From Pyrenophora tritici-repentis (lineage: Eukaryota > Ascomycota > Dothideomycetes > Pleosporales > Pleosporaceae): 64,000 bases of DNA. The notes beneath the pieces were generated by a model. It searched no databases and was not told the origin of the DNA. It was given only the letters and a program-made list of their open reading frames with translations. Position 1 is the stretch's first letter, and every line of letters begins with the position of its first letter. Location of the stretch: the NCBI RefSeq assembly GCF_003171515.1, contig NC_089391.1:2356001-2420000 (forward strand). Reading direction: 5' to 3'. Position numbers and translations under genes: made by a program. Below are positions 34,072-43,913 of this stretch, piece by piece.

Positions 34072-34938
34072 TGGGGATTTTGATTGGAGGGGGGGTTGTT
34101 TGGTGAGATTGGTGGATTGGGTGGCTGTTGTGGCTTCTTGTTGTTGTAGTTCTTTTCTCTAGTTGGAGTAGGTTTGGGGGTTGGATAGTTTCTTTTTCTG
34201 GTGGTTGGTAGGAGGATGTTGCATGCATATTACGGCCTAAAGGCGTTCTTTGTGGTATTTTTTCTCTCGCCCTCACTGTCTTTTCGATTGTGCATATCCA
34301 CTTGCATACTGAGCCAAAGATTGAATACCAAGTTGTCTTACAACCTTGATTCCGCATGAGCATAGCAAGTATAACACAAGTACAGATTTCATACAAGTTT
34401 GCGCACCAGCTGGTGGTTGTGATATAGTCAAGAATATGGTTGACCCGAAAGTTTTTAATGATTTCGAATTGCTGTTGGCTTGCTAACTGTATGATGAAGT
34501 ATAGATACTAATACTACTTGCTTTCATGTGCGTATCAAGCCAGCACATTCTCACACTGTCAAACCACATGTTCCTGGAAATAAAAAGTTCGTGTCTGATA
34601 GACACTGAATTAAACCTTGCCAACGGCAAATAATTCCCAAGTACCTGCCTATCCACAGATCGACACGGCAGGCAAGGCTTTCCTAGCGCCTCAACGCGTG
34701 CCTCGGCTATTTGCGCCTCCCCTCCCCCGTCCCCGATCGGTGGTCGGCTATGTAATCATAGATGCATCCGGCTTACCCTTGCTTTTGTCTTTCAACGACG
34801 ACAGACACTGCGTTAATCCTTGATTTACTCATCTCAAGAAGGCAGTCAAGGCTTGTGTATCTTTTTTGTATAGTTGGGGTATCAGGACAGGAACTACGAT
34901 TGGGATTCAGATAAGAGAGCGGAAAGCAACAGATAACT
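34072..34938. other. Intergenic, 867 bp
   Basis: This is the 3' flank of the fucosyltransferase-like gene (a G/T-rich stretch to about 34200) and the upstream region of the GST-kappa gene. Nothing further is recognised. Confidence 0.4.
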
Positions 34939-35876
34939 ATGGCGCAGCCAAAGATTACGTTTTATGTGGATATCGTATCGCCGTTTGGATATATTGCTTT
35001 TTACATCTTGAAGGTATATTTCCGGTGGGGGAGGGAGGATGTAGGCGTAAGAGGGGATAGGTGATGCAGTGCTAACAAGGAGTTAGAACTCCCCTGTGTT
35101 CAAGCAATGTGAGATCACATATGTGCCTATCTTACTGGGCGGATTGATGAAAATGTGTGGCAATACGCCGCCGTTGAAGGTGAAGAGTATGTGGTATTTT
35201 TCCCTGTCATGTTTCTTGGGTATATGCGGTCAGGACCAGTGGGCAAGTCAGGAGAAAAAGAAGAAGCCTGCTGTCTGGTGTGTATTTTCCGAGTCCATAT
35301 TCTAACAGCAGCGCAGACAAGGACAAGTGGATCGAAAATGAGCGTCAGCGCTTGTCAAAGCACTTCAACGTGCCCATGTTACAGGATGCGCCGCCGGGCT
35401 TTCCTACAAACACACTGCCTGTCCAACGTGCCCTGGTCGCATTATCCCTGTCCCATCCACAGAAGTTGGAGAGCGCCGTTGCGCTTTTCTGGGATAACTT
35501 CTGGGTCCAATGGAATGATCCGAATCAGCCGGAGAATATGCTGTCCATCCTTAAGACGGTGTTGGGTAGCGACGAAGAGGCGAAGGCGGTGATTGAGCGG
35601 ATGAAGGAGGAGGCGGCGAAGAAGACGTTGAGTGCGAACACGGGTAAGGCGTTTGAAGATGGGGCTTTTGGGTTGCCTTGGTTTGTTGGTAAGTGTGCTT
35701 TCCCGTTTGCGTCGAGTGATTGCGTGAAGTGAGAGTGCGCGTGTTGACAGTCAGCTGCAGCTACGAATGTGGAGGGAGCGAGTAAGGGGTTCTGGGGTGT
35801 GGATCACATGGGTCAGCTATGTGATCATCTGGGTCTTGAAAGGCCTGTCGGTAAAGGATGGCGTGCGTTGCTATAA
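34939..35876 (+). CDS. Glutathione S-transferase kappa / DsbA-like protein
   Basis: Four exons (34939..35013, 35087..35186, 35317..35688, 35761..35876) give 220 residues, the usual length for GST-kappa. Donors are GTATAT, GTATGT and GTAAGT. A CTAAC branch precedes exons 2 and 3, and phases agree. The start KITFYVDIVSPFGYIAFY is the thioredoxin-like beta-alpha unit with the Ser-Pro-Phe active-site region. FKQCEITYVPILLGGLMK and NTPPLKVKNKDKWIENE are characteristic of the kappa class. GAFGLPWFVATNVEG supplies the conserved cis-Pro, and the C-terminus has FWGVDHMGQLCDHLGL. The likely role is mitochondrial or peroxisomal glutathione-dependent detoxification (family knowledge). Confidence 0.88.
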
Positions 35877-36497
35877 GAAGGGAAGTAAGTTGCACTTTGC
35901 ATCTTTTAACTCTACTGTATCAACAATTGCAGCGCTATGTCTTTGCCTGTTCCTCCAATCATTCCAGAGATTGCAACAAGTATTTGCTCCGTTACAGTGG
36001 CTTCTCGAGGGCCACTGGTAAAGGTGAACTATGCGTTCTTCGCGAATTCGCGATGCGGTTTCTGTGGCGCCTCTTACTTGCAGTTCCTATAGCTACGAGC
36101 CACAGTACAGGCCTCTGTTAGGCAACACGCCATGCTGCGTATGTCAGGGGACAGACAAACAGATCAACAACAGCTCTTTGATCTTTGGGCGTTGCGGTGG
36201 GTTGTGAAATCTTAGCTATTGTCTGCCTATCGTCCTTGGTTATCCATTGCGCAATTACGCTTCTCTCACCTCTTAGCACATTCGCCACTACCAATCGCCT
36301 CACCTAAGCTTAGGAGAATTCACTGCGACAGTTGCACCTCTACGCTTGCACTTGCGACCCTGCAATCTATATAATCCCCTACTCTGTCGTTTGTGCATTC
36401 TCTGCATCAAACGCACTACACTGCTCTTTGTTTACCTTTCCAATTGACACCAATCAATACCCATCGGCACCAACACACACGCGCTGCTGTCATGTAA
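35877..36497. other. Intergenic, 621 bp
   Basis: This is the promoter of the DUF6604 gene. The stretch from about 36380 to 36480 is C/A-rich with CAAACG and CACACACGC strings. No gene is seen. Confidence 0.4.
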
Positions 36498-39062
36498 ATG
36501 GATCCCTACCGCAGGAACGAGCTCCCTGAGACAGTCAGACGCTACAAGGCGTACACTGATCAGTTTGAACAGTGGCTCATAAAGACGGCGATTCAGCGCG
36601 AGGTCGAGGTCGCAGAGATAATCAACACAAAAGCGCAGAAGAACAAGGGCAAGAAGGGCTACAGGCTGGCGATTGGACAGCAGAAGCAGCTCGTCGAGGC
36701 GATCGCGTCTACCAATACTCCCCTCAATGACACGTCTGGCTTGCTTGACCTCAGTGACGCCATTCGCTCGCGCAAAGAAGTGGCCGAGTACCATCGCTTC
36801 CAGAACTCCGAAGACGATGGGCATGCATACTTTAACTTGAACCTCGAGGGATTCATGACATCCCTGAGTCGCCTTGTTGTCCCCAAGATGTTCAGAAGCG
36901 AAGAGCCCAAAGAAAAGAGTCCAGTCACCTACCTTCTTCGTTTCGGAGGTCCAGATACTGTTGCCGAGGAACAGAACGAGCGACTCAAGAAGATGCGCGA
37001 GGAAGAAGATGAGGATGTCGAGGTCGAGGACGATAGTCAGCCACGTCCGGTTCCGGTACCGCCGAAGAAGAAGAACCCCGACGAACAACCTATGACTGAA
37101 GCCGAAACGCTACTGCAGACAGAGCATACACTCATTTGCTTTCTCTACAACTATAATCGCCTCCGCCTCGTCGTTCGAGATACTTGGGATGCATACCATA
37201 ACGGCGAGATCACTGCAGTCACCGCAGGACTGGTGACGGACCTTGTACAGAGTCACCTCCACCAGGACGTAAACGCTATTACCGAGGAGCTGGAATTGCG
37301 ACCAGGAGAGCTACCCATCCTCTTGCATACACTGCAGAAGAAGTTAAACACTCCTCATGACCATCCCGCCCAAGCTGCAGACGGCATAGTTGAAGTACAC
37401 CACGTACGCTATCTCTTCGCGTATGAAGGTACATATCTCTTCTTAAGGTACCACCGCAAGGACGCGCCACCAGGGCCTTTAGATGCAGAAGGCAAACCCC
37501 ACAAGCATTGGGCTTCGAACTGGATACATTTCTATGACTTGATCAGGAAGAGTGAGCTTAAGCTGCCGAAATGGGATCACTTTACTGAGGAGATACTAAT
37601 GCACCCGTCTCCCTCCCGCAGCTACCTCCCTCTTGGACTACAAATCATCCTCGACGTCATAGATATCACAAATCCAGATAGCCGTAAGCTGTTGTTCGAC
37701 TTGAGGGAACACGGTCTGGAAGTCTCCAACTGCATCCGCCTCCACATAGAGTTTGAGGACCGCATGTGGGCGAATGATAACAAGCCAGACTACTTCACCA
37801 GTGAGGAAGTCAAGTTCAGTAACACATACTTGGCAACGGCCACCCATCTACTCGAATGGGTGCAGGAACTGATCAAGTCGAAAACAGGGCCGGACGGAGA
37901 GCAAATAATGACCGCAGGTGTTTTTGTTACACTCCATGCTACGCTCGCGGGTATGTCAATGTGGCATTTCAATGTCTCCTACCAAGGTGCGGCCATCGTG
38001 AAGACCCAGTGGTTCGTCAATGCACTTGCCCACCTATACAATGCCGCGCGCCAGATTGGTGGCCTAGACTTAGAATGGCCTGACCTCGAGTTCCTTATCA
38101 AGACACAGGGAGAGAAGCGTATCTTCCAAGGCGATCGTCCTACAAGCCCCGACGACTTCTTCAGCCGGTTTCTTTTATCCTCTACCGCTGTCTCAAGTCG
38201 TGCCTTTGCCTCCGATTACCGCCATGGCAATACCAAAAGCCAGCATATGCCGAACATGTCTTCAAGCGCGCAGAAGAATCACGGCTTCATACCAGATCTA
38301 CCACTAGAGATGAAGATCCGCGAATTCTACACCACAAATTCCACAGACGAGAACCGATGGATCCGGCGCCATGCTGTCTTCAACTATCTACACACCAAAC
38401 GTGAAGAGAGTACTCCTGTAGCAGACAGCAAGGAAGTACTTACCCGTCTCGAAGATCTCCGCAAAGCCTTTAAATCCTTCACCACAAAGATATCTCCCCC
38501 AAAGCCCAAGAAGAGAAAGGGAAAGAAATCCAAGCCCAAGGTCAACAAACCCGACTTTTGGTCCCAAGACGAGACCCACGCTGACCTCCTCACCACCATG
38601 CGCACCGAACTCGCCGCAAACGAAGTCCACAACAACTTCGATTACCTCTCCTTCTACCGCCGCGCCTTCACCCTTGTCATGGCGATTCGAGAGAAGGTGC
38701 TGCTTGGTGACCGTCTCCGCAGTCTACACGCCACACATGTAGACGAGGAGAAGGAACCAAGCAACTTCACGCTCATCTGTGAGCTCTTCCGCGAAATGCG
38801 GATAGGCGAGAAGACGAGGGCAGAGAAGGAGGACGAGGAAAAGGGGCTGGGCACACAACTCTCGACCAAGGTGGTGCCTGTAGGGCAGCTGGGCGCCGTC
38901 ACGGATATGATCCGTGACCTCATCGGCCGGGAGGGCGGTGAAGAGCTCAAGCGCGCTCAGCTGCGGCGGGACCGTGACTGGGAGGGCCTCAAGGCCGCGT
39001 ATGCGGCCGAGGAGGAGAAGGAAGCGGCAGTTGGCGGAGACGTGGTGCTGGCGGCTGAGTAG
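36498..39062 (+). CDS. DUF6604 fungal protein, 854 residues
   Basis: This is a large intronless frame. The first 240 or so residues match the fungal DUF6604 pattern: YKAYTDQFEQWL near the start, a linker with KNKGKKGYRLAIGQQKQLVEAI, and a hydrophobic helix RLRLVVRDTWDAYHNG. No enzyme motif is visible in the rest. A Lys-rich segment (PKPKKRKGKKSKPKVNK, about 673-690) could be a nuclear signal. Function is unknown for the family. It is convergent with the mycosporine ATP-grasp gene, separated by 259 bp that contain a tandem repeat, and nothing indicates that it belongs to that pathway. Confidence 0.8.
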   Translation: MDPYRRNELPETVRRYKAYTDQFEQWLIKTAIQREVEVAEIINTKAQKNKGKKGYRLAIGQQKQLVEAIASTNTPLNDTSGLLDLSDAIRSRKEVAEYHRFQNSEDDGHAYFNLNLEGFMTSLSRLVVPKMFRSEEPKEKSPVTYLLRFGGPDTVAEEQNERLKKMREEEDEDVEVEDDSQPRPVPVPPKKKNPDEQPMTEAETLLQTEHTLICFLYNYNRLRLVVRDTWDAYHNGEITAVTAGLVTDLVQSHLHQDVNAITEELELRPGELPILLHTLQKKLNTPHDHPAQAADGIVEVHHVRYLFAYEGTYLFLRYHRKDAPPGPLDAEGKPHKHWASNWIHFYDLIRKSELKLPKWDHFTEEILMHPSPSRSYLPLGLQIILDVIDITNPDSRKLLFDLREHGLEVSNCIRLHIEFEDRMWANDNKPDYFTSEEVKFSNTYLATATHLLEWVQELIKSKTGPDGEQIMTAGVFVTLHATLAGMSMWHFNVSYQGAAIVKTQWFVNALAHLYNAARQIGGLDLEWPDLEFLIKTQGEKRIFQGDRPTSPDDFFSRFLLSSTAVSSRAFASDYRHGNTKSQHMPNMSSSAQKNHGFIPDLPLEMKIREFYTTNSTDENRWIRRHAVFNYLHTKREESTPVADSKEVLTRLEDLRKAFKSFTTKISPPKPKKRKGKKSKPKVNKPDFWSQDETHADLLTTMRTELAANEVHNNFDYLSFYRRAFTLVMAIREKVLLGDRLRSLHATHVDEEKEPSNFTLICELFREMRIGEKTRAEKEDEEKGLGTQLSTKVVPVGQLGAVTDMIRDLIGREGGEELKRAQLRRDRDWEGLKAAYAAEEEKEAAVGGDVVLAAE

Positions 39063-39171
39063 GGGTGGGATGAAAGATAGCGTGTCAGGATACATAGATA
39101 AATCTCGAATAGTATACGTTCAGTTACATAAGACCCCGCTAGCTACCAGGCCGTGATAATGCTACATAACT

Positions 39172-39310
39172 CCTCCAGAAACAACTTGGATACCTCCTGG
39201 GTGATACTTCATGTCGACGTTGATAACAGGAAACCTCTCTTCTGAACAACTTCAATACCTCACGAGTGATACTTCACAACAATTTTTAGTTTAGGAAACC
39301 TCCGCCAGAA
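39172..39310. repeat. Degenerate tandem duplication, period about 65 bp
   Basis: Two diverged copies share ACAACTT..ATACCTC, then GTGATACTTCA and finally AGGAAACCTC in the same order. Copy 1 starts at about 39181 and copy 2 at about 39246. A partial third copy (CCAGAACCTCATATACATCAC) runs into the ATP-grasp stop region. It lies between two convergent genes. Confidence 0.55.
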
Positions 39311-39321
39311 CCTCATATACA

Positions 39322-40869
39322 TCACCCCTCGAACATCTTTGTAGTGCTCACATTAATACGACTCCAGCTCTTCCCCTTAACAAGCGCACCTAGGAACTTC
39401 GCGGGCCAGTACACATGATACAGGATAAATAACGGGATGGGATCATCAAAAGTATACGTTCCATCTTTCCAGTACGCTACATGATGCCAGAAAGTCTCCA
39501 GCTGCTTGAATGCGCGTTGGAGAGTCGTGGCGCCGGACAAGAGATCGAGAAGAGGAAGAATTACGAAAGAGACGAGGTCATGTCCGATCCAGTAGTAGCT
39601 GTGTGTCGGTCTTCGTGGGTAGACAGGCTCAGATTTTGATTTCGATGACAGGGGATTCGGGCTGTTGAAGATGGACATGTATGCTTCTGCCATTTCGGGT
39701 GTTTGCTCGAACAGAACGACAGCAGTGTGTGCTCGCGGGTTGGACTCAATGGGGTAGAACTTTGCGTTACCGCCCTTGTCGTCGTCTTCGACTAGGAAAT
39801 CGAAACTCAGGTGTCCGGTGAAGGTCTTTCCGCCATCTTGGCAGACACGTTCTGTGAACTCGAGCATCTTCTGGCTCAACGGGGAAGATGCAGGCAGTGG
39901 CTCGTAGTGCATCAGCAGTTCCAGGCTGGGGCAGCTGGTAAACGCTTTGACTTTACCGCGGATTACAAGAGCATGCGTACAGTATTCTTTGCCCTTGATA
40001 AACTGCTGTAGCTGAAATGGGTTCTCTTTGCTGATGTTGAGCGACCTGATGTACTCGGCGGTCGCATCTGGTGTCCTGAAAGGGAGCAACGTCATCATAT
40101 TGTTTCTCGCCTTGTCGTCCACACCAATTGGTTTCATGATAAAATGCCTCCTAGGCGCTGTCCTGCCAGATTTCGTGGGGGTTCTATGCAGCTCCCCCAT
40201 GAGTACATCGAGCGCCTCATATGGACTCGTGCAGCGATGAGATTCCGGAATAGGGAGGTCAAGCGACTCAATGTACTCAATGAACCTGTCCTTCTCGTGG
40301 AATTTTTCCACAACATCTTCGCGGAATTGAATGGCTTCAAAGTGGCGGCCTTGCTCTTTTGCCTGCTGCTCTGCTAGACGAACGACTTGGCCATCTTCTA
40401 CGGCTGCCACGACGCTAGAGCAGCTGATCCATAGGTCGACCTTCTCACGCCGGATAATGGTAAGGATCGAGTCGATATAAGGTTCTGCGTCATCGCCACT
40501 CGGTGTTTCCAGACAGTAATATTTCGAAATAGCGCTGGAAAAGCGACCGGGTGACAGAGCGGAAATGTCGGCACCGATGATGCGATGAGGAGTATGCTGG
40601 GCTAAATTGCGCGCAATTGTCAAGCCCTTGGTCATGGACACTCCAGTAACGAGCACAGTCTTCTGTCGCTGTGCTGCAGCAACATGTCTCTTGTCTTCTT
40701 CTGAAAAAGTCGCATCGCGTTTGCCGTCAAACCTCGACACGCCGTATGCAACCAACACGAGGGCTGCTGAAATGGGCGCGCAGAGAGCGCTTAGAGCGAG
40801 TAGAAGCACATTTTTCCACACATGACTGTAGTAAAACGGCACGACGGCATCCTGCTTGCCCTCTGCCAT
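39322..40869 (-). CDS. mysC: ATP-grasp mycosporine ligase (MysC-like)
   Basis: In cyanobacteria MysC attaches an amino acid (Gly) to 4-deoxygadusol through an acyl-phosphate-like intermediate, giving a mycosporine. This 515-residue intronless frame follows that family along its length. It has an N-terminal membrane segment (about 18-42), then a Rossmann-like start KTVLVTGVSMTKGLTIARNL and the ATP-grasp region (RHFIMKPIGVDDKARNN, LQQFIKGKEYCTHALVIRG). The metal/ATP site ESNPRAHTAVVLF is at about 371-383, and the tail has YYWIGHDL and TFDDPIPLFILYH. It is the first of three genes: the O-methyltransferase lies 700 bp upstream on the same strand, and the cyclase lies beyond it. The amino acid used in this fungus cannot be read from sequence. 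Confidence 0.9.
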   Translation of the reverse strand: MAEGKQDAVVPFYYSHVWKNVLLLALSALCAPISAALVLVAYGVSRFDGKRDATFSEEDKRHVAAAQRQKTVLVTGVSMTKGLTIARNLAQHTPHRIIGADISALSPGRFSSAISKYYCLETPSGDDAEPYIDSILTIIRREKVDLWISCSSVVAAVEDGQVVRLAEQQAKEQGRHFEAIQFREDVVEKFHEKDRFIEYIESLDLPIPESHRCTSPYEALDVLMGELHRTPTKSGRTAPRRHFIMKPIGVDDKARNNMMTLLPFRTPDATAEYIRSLNISKENPFQLQQFIKGKEYCTHALVIRGKVKAFTSCPSLELLMHYEPLPASSPLSQKMLEFTERVCQDGGKTFTGHLSFDFLVEDDDKGGNAKFYPIESNPRAHTAVVLFEQTPEMAEAYMSIFNSPNPLSSKSKSEPVYPRRPTHSYYWIGHDLVSFVILPLLDLLSGATTLQRAFKQLETFWHHVAYWKDGTYTFDDPIPLFILYHVYWPAKFLGALVKGKSWSRINVSTTKMFEG

Positions 40870-41569
40870 CTCACTGCCGTTGCTGTTGATGTTGGAAGGG
40901 GAGCTTGTGACCTAGGCGCTTGTTGTCGCAGCACCGCTCAGACGGTTCCCACCACACCACCACGGCGTTACGAGGTAAGTTAGAAGGGCCGAAGAATGCA
41001 AGCTCCAAGTAAGTAATTTAGCGGCTGGGACGGCTCGGAGTCACGCAATTCACTGTGCATAGGCGAGGGTGATCGGTGTGCGAGCGGCTGCCTCCCACAG
41101 ATTGCCCGTCTTGTAATGCACGCTGGCGTCACTAGTCTACACGTCATCGTTACTTCAATCATGTACGACATTCGGAACACTAGGGGCTTCAGAGCCTTGC
41201 TGACGATCAGATACAGTGGAACTTGATCTTGAATAGCCTATCTGGCCGCGATCGGCAATCTAGGTTTGAGGAATCTTTTTGTCGTACGAGTCGTTGTGGG
41301 TCTACGTCTCATTGATGTTGGAAAAAACACTTTTCCAACGGCAGCCGTTTTTGCAGCCTCACAATCATACCTTGGCGATAAGTTGACCTGTCGGATAGAA
41401 TAAAAATCTTTATCGTGTATTTTGATGTTTTAGGTGGCTATCGAAGCATACATGGTCTTGAGCCTGCTACTTGGGGTCCGATGCCATTATCAATCAATGA
41501 ATCCACCAGCACTGAAATCAATGCATAGTCGAAATGCGTCGCACATGTTTTGAGGATATTGAGACTTTC
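40870..41569. other. Intergenic within the mycosporine cluster, 700 bp
   Basis: This is the 5' region of the ATP-grasp gene and the 3' flank of the O-methyltransferase gene. It contains a perfect inverted repeat (listed separately) and no gene. Confidence 0.5.
41317..41349. repeat. Perfect 9-bp inverted repeat with adjoining palindrome
   Basis: GTTGGAAAA (41317-41325) is followed by a 5-nt loop and its exact complement TTTTCCAAC (41331-41339). Overlapping the end is a second inverted repeat, AACGGC-A-GCCGTT (41337-41349). It could be a transcription-factor site for the ATP-grasp gene (about 450 bp upstream of its ATG) or an RNA hairpin in the methyltransferase 3' UTR. Confidence 0.55.
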
Positions 41570-42512
41570 TCAGCCAACGCATCGTGTGATTTCGATACCG
41601 TCCTGCGGTAGTCAGTCCGTGTTCATGAAGTATTGTGGGTAGCCACTTACAGGTTCGCCAGTGGGCTCATAACTGTTTACCAGCGTGCTCTCGTATTTGA
41701 GATTTGGATTTCCCTTACTCTCGCTGAACTTGGCCTTCCCATACTTCTTCTCGTACATCGTGACATTCTTTTCCGCGATGCCATTGAGGTTGGTCAGCCC
41801 GCCCTCTCCAGCCTCCTTGACCTTCTCCTCAACACTGGACCTTACATATTTGAGATAGGGCGGGTTTCCAGGCTTGATGACATTGTCGGCTGCTAGTGCT
41901 GAGCCCTTTGTGATAAGACCGAGCTCCTCGCAGAGCTTCAGGTCGGTGGTGTAGGCAGGCTTGTAATGATCCAGGAACATGAGATCCACATGTTTTAACT
42001 GACCTGAGCTAACAAGCCGCGCGATGCCTTCGTCGCTTGATCCCACTACGACTTTGACAAGGTCGGTAAGACCTGCAAGGTCGACCAAGGACATAATAAC
42101 TGCAGCGAACGCAGGGTCGCGCTCGAAACTGAAGTATCGCTCGCCACCTGCTTTGCGTACGGCATTTGCGAAGAGGATGCATGAGTAGCCGACGTAGCCA
42201 CCCAGTTCTACCTGGTTGTTGTTAGACACTGCCAACCGTCGCTAGAAAGTTGCATACCATAGTCTTTGGCTTGACTTCTGCAATCAAGTCTGTGACAATG
42301 CGGCCCTTGTCCTCTCCCACGTTCATGAGATACTTCTTCGTTCTTCCATACTCATCAATGGCTGCTAGAACGTTTTCAGGTGAGCTCCTGATCTTCTCAA
42401 TGTTGGGGTGTGAGTAGATGAAGTGCAGGAGCTCAATTTCGCGTCCATCGTCAAAGAAGGTACCCTCCTGCTCCTGTGCGGCATATGCTTTGCTTTGATC
42501 GAAGCTACCCAT
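41570..42512 (-). CDS. Catechol-type O-methyltransferase of the mycosporine cluster
   Basis: Proposed role: SAM-dependent methylation of demethyl-4-deoxygadusol to 4-deoxygadusol. Exons 42512..42258, 42211..41651 and 41602..41570 give 282 residues, with donors GTATGC and GTAAGT and consistent phases. SAM motif I is VELGGYVGYSCILFA (86-100), placed right after intron 1. SFERDPAFAAVIMSLVDLAG and the metal/catechol-OMT motif MFLDHYKPAY (about 163-172) follow, then LAADNVIKPG. The last exon encodes only DGIEITRCVG. The class is that of animal COMT (FLDHxK). As I remember it, cyanobacterial MysB has a different caffeoyl-CoA-OMT-like sequence. Position between the two other pathway genes is the main argument for function. 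Confidence 0.88.
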
Positions 42513-43340
42513 TGTCGTTGTTGTTCAATGGTAATACGGAGTTGTGCGGGCGGTCATGAGCTCGACGCGTCCAAGCCATCAAAGAATGCCCCTCAACGCG
42601 TCGAGATTAGTGCGGGGCTCTGAAGATAGTGACGAAATGCATGCAGGAACGCATACGTGTATACACAGGGCGCTTGGTTCTGTCGGCAGATCTAGCAATG
42701 CACATGTTTCCGAGCAGCATGTGTCTAGTCATCAACCCTTATGTTTGCGAATTAGCAATGCACTTGATTTGAACTCTGTTTTTCTGCAAAAGCTCGTTAT
42801 AGAGTGGGATGCCAATATGGTTGGGATGTTGGATCCTGCCGTTTGCATGCCACACTCCCGTCTATGCGTCACGAAAAAGACCTTGGCGCTGGTTGCGGCG
42901 ACCTTTACGCGGTACCATGTGGATACGCGATGTTTGTTGTGGGGCGCTTCATTGGCGCATCTCCTCGTACATGCAGTCTTGACGTTGAGTTGAGTGTGCC
43001 TGTCGTCAACGATCTAGAGCTGGCCGCGCCGGCTAACCGGTTGCGGAAACACCAGAGCCGTGCTATGACAGCGTGCGCTTACCCTTGTCTGGCAATCAAC
43101 TCCAATGATCCAGGGTGCTCTAAACTTTATCTATCCGAGGCGGGAGCTAGGATCGAAGGATTTTGCAAGAAGGCCACATTTTTCCCTCACCTGGTCCTGG
43201 GGCAAGGGCATTGAGAGTGCCATGCCGTTGTAGAGATATCGATGTTACACCATCAGCCCTGCATGCGTATGACAAGAGTTACTACTCGCTGGCAATAGTA
43301 CCCACCAATGCAATCCTGCCTCAACAGCTCCCGCAGGATT

Positions 43341-43362
43341 TCTCCCATGGAACCGTGGGAGA
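43341..43362. repeat. Inverted repeat TCTCCCA/TGGGAGA
   Basis: TCTCCCA (43341-43347) and its exact complement TGGGAGA (43356-43362) are separated by 8 nt, in the promoter side of the cyclase gene. It is a candidate dimeric-factor site; function is not shown. Confidence 0.45.
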
Positions 43363-43406
43363 TTGTATAGTGGGGATGGTGTGATTTGGACGATTGCCCC
43401 GCAGTT

Positions 43407-43437
43407 GGAGTGATCTCTCCACACAAAGAGAGGCTCC
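43407..43437. repeat. Nested inverted repeat GGAG..CTCTC/GAGAG..CTCC
   Basis: An inner stem, CTCTC/GAGAG (43415-43419 with 43428-43432), sits inside an outer GGAG/CTCC pair (43407-43410 with 43434-43437), about 45 bp downstream of the other inverted repeat. Short arms make chance possible. Confidence 0.35.
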
Positions 43438-43913
43438 ATTTTCGACACTAAAGGGGTTGGGCTTGTGCTACACCGATTTGTCCCTGGCCGGAATACTGAC
43501 TACGACGATGATTCACCTTTGTCTAAGCCTGCAAAGCCCATATTTGCATGGACAAAGTGCATACCCCACGTAGCGGAACCGGGTTTTCCCGCGTGAAAGA
43601 CTCTGATCCTAGAGTCATTTCATCATGGCTGCCCAGTACGAGTCTAGTCTGGCTCGAAAGGATGTGGTACCAAGTCCAAACAACAAGGAATCCGCGATTG
43701 GCCGCATCATGAACGAGAATAACGCGTATGCTTGACGTTCTCTGGAGCCATCCGGCGTCTGTGAGCCAATTGAAAGTCGGCGTGGACCGTAGACTATGTT
43801 AGTAGTTGACGATGACATCGGCCTGGTACCGTTTATATAGCATAGCCATGTCCGTACCCTGAGCCTGCAGAACTCAACGTATCTCATTACCACATTTTCC
43901 GAACTCTTTCAAC

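Larger units (their letters stand above)
42513..43913. promoter_or_regulatory. Divergent intergenic region, O-methyltransferase / cyclase
   Basis: This is 1.4 kb between the divergent starts of the two mycosporine genes. The frames in it lack any domain. A TATATAG-like box lies at 43833-43840, about 75 bp before the cyclase ATG. Two inverted repeats lie 475-575 bp upstream of the cyclase. The region is large enough for a bidirectional, possibly light- or development-responsive promoter (inference). Confidence 0.5.

Noticed and set aside
36498..39062. The DUF6604 gene as a member of the mycosporine pathway
   Set aside because: Convergent orientation, no enzymatic motif, and the family occurs widely in fungi without this cluster.
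43163..43384. 73-codon plus-strand frame inside the divergent promoter of the mycosporine genes
   Set aside because: No domain, and a different frame covers the same bases; treated as promoter DNA.
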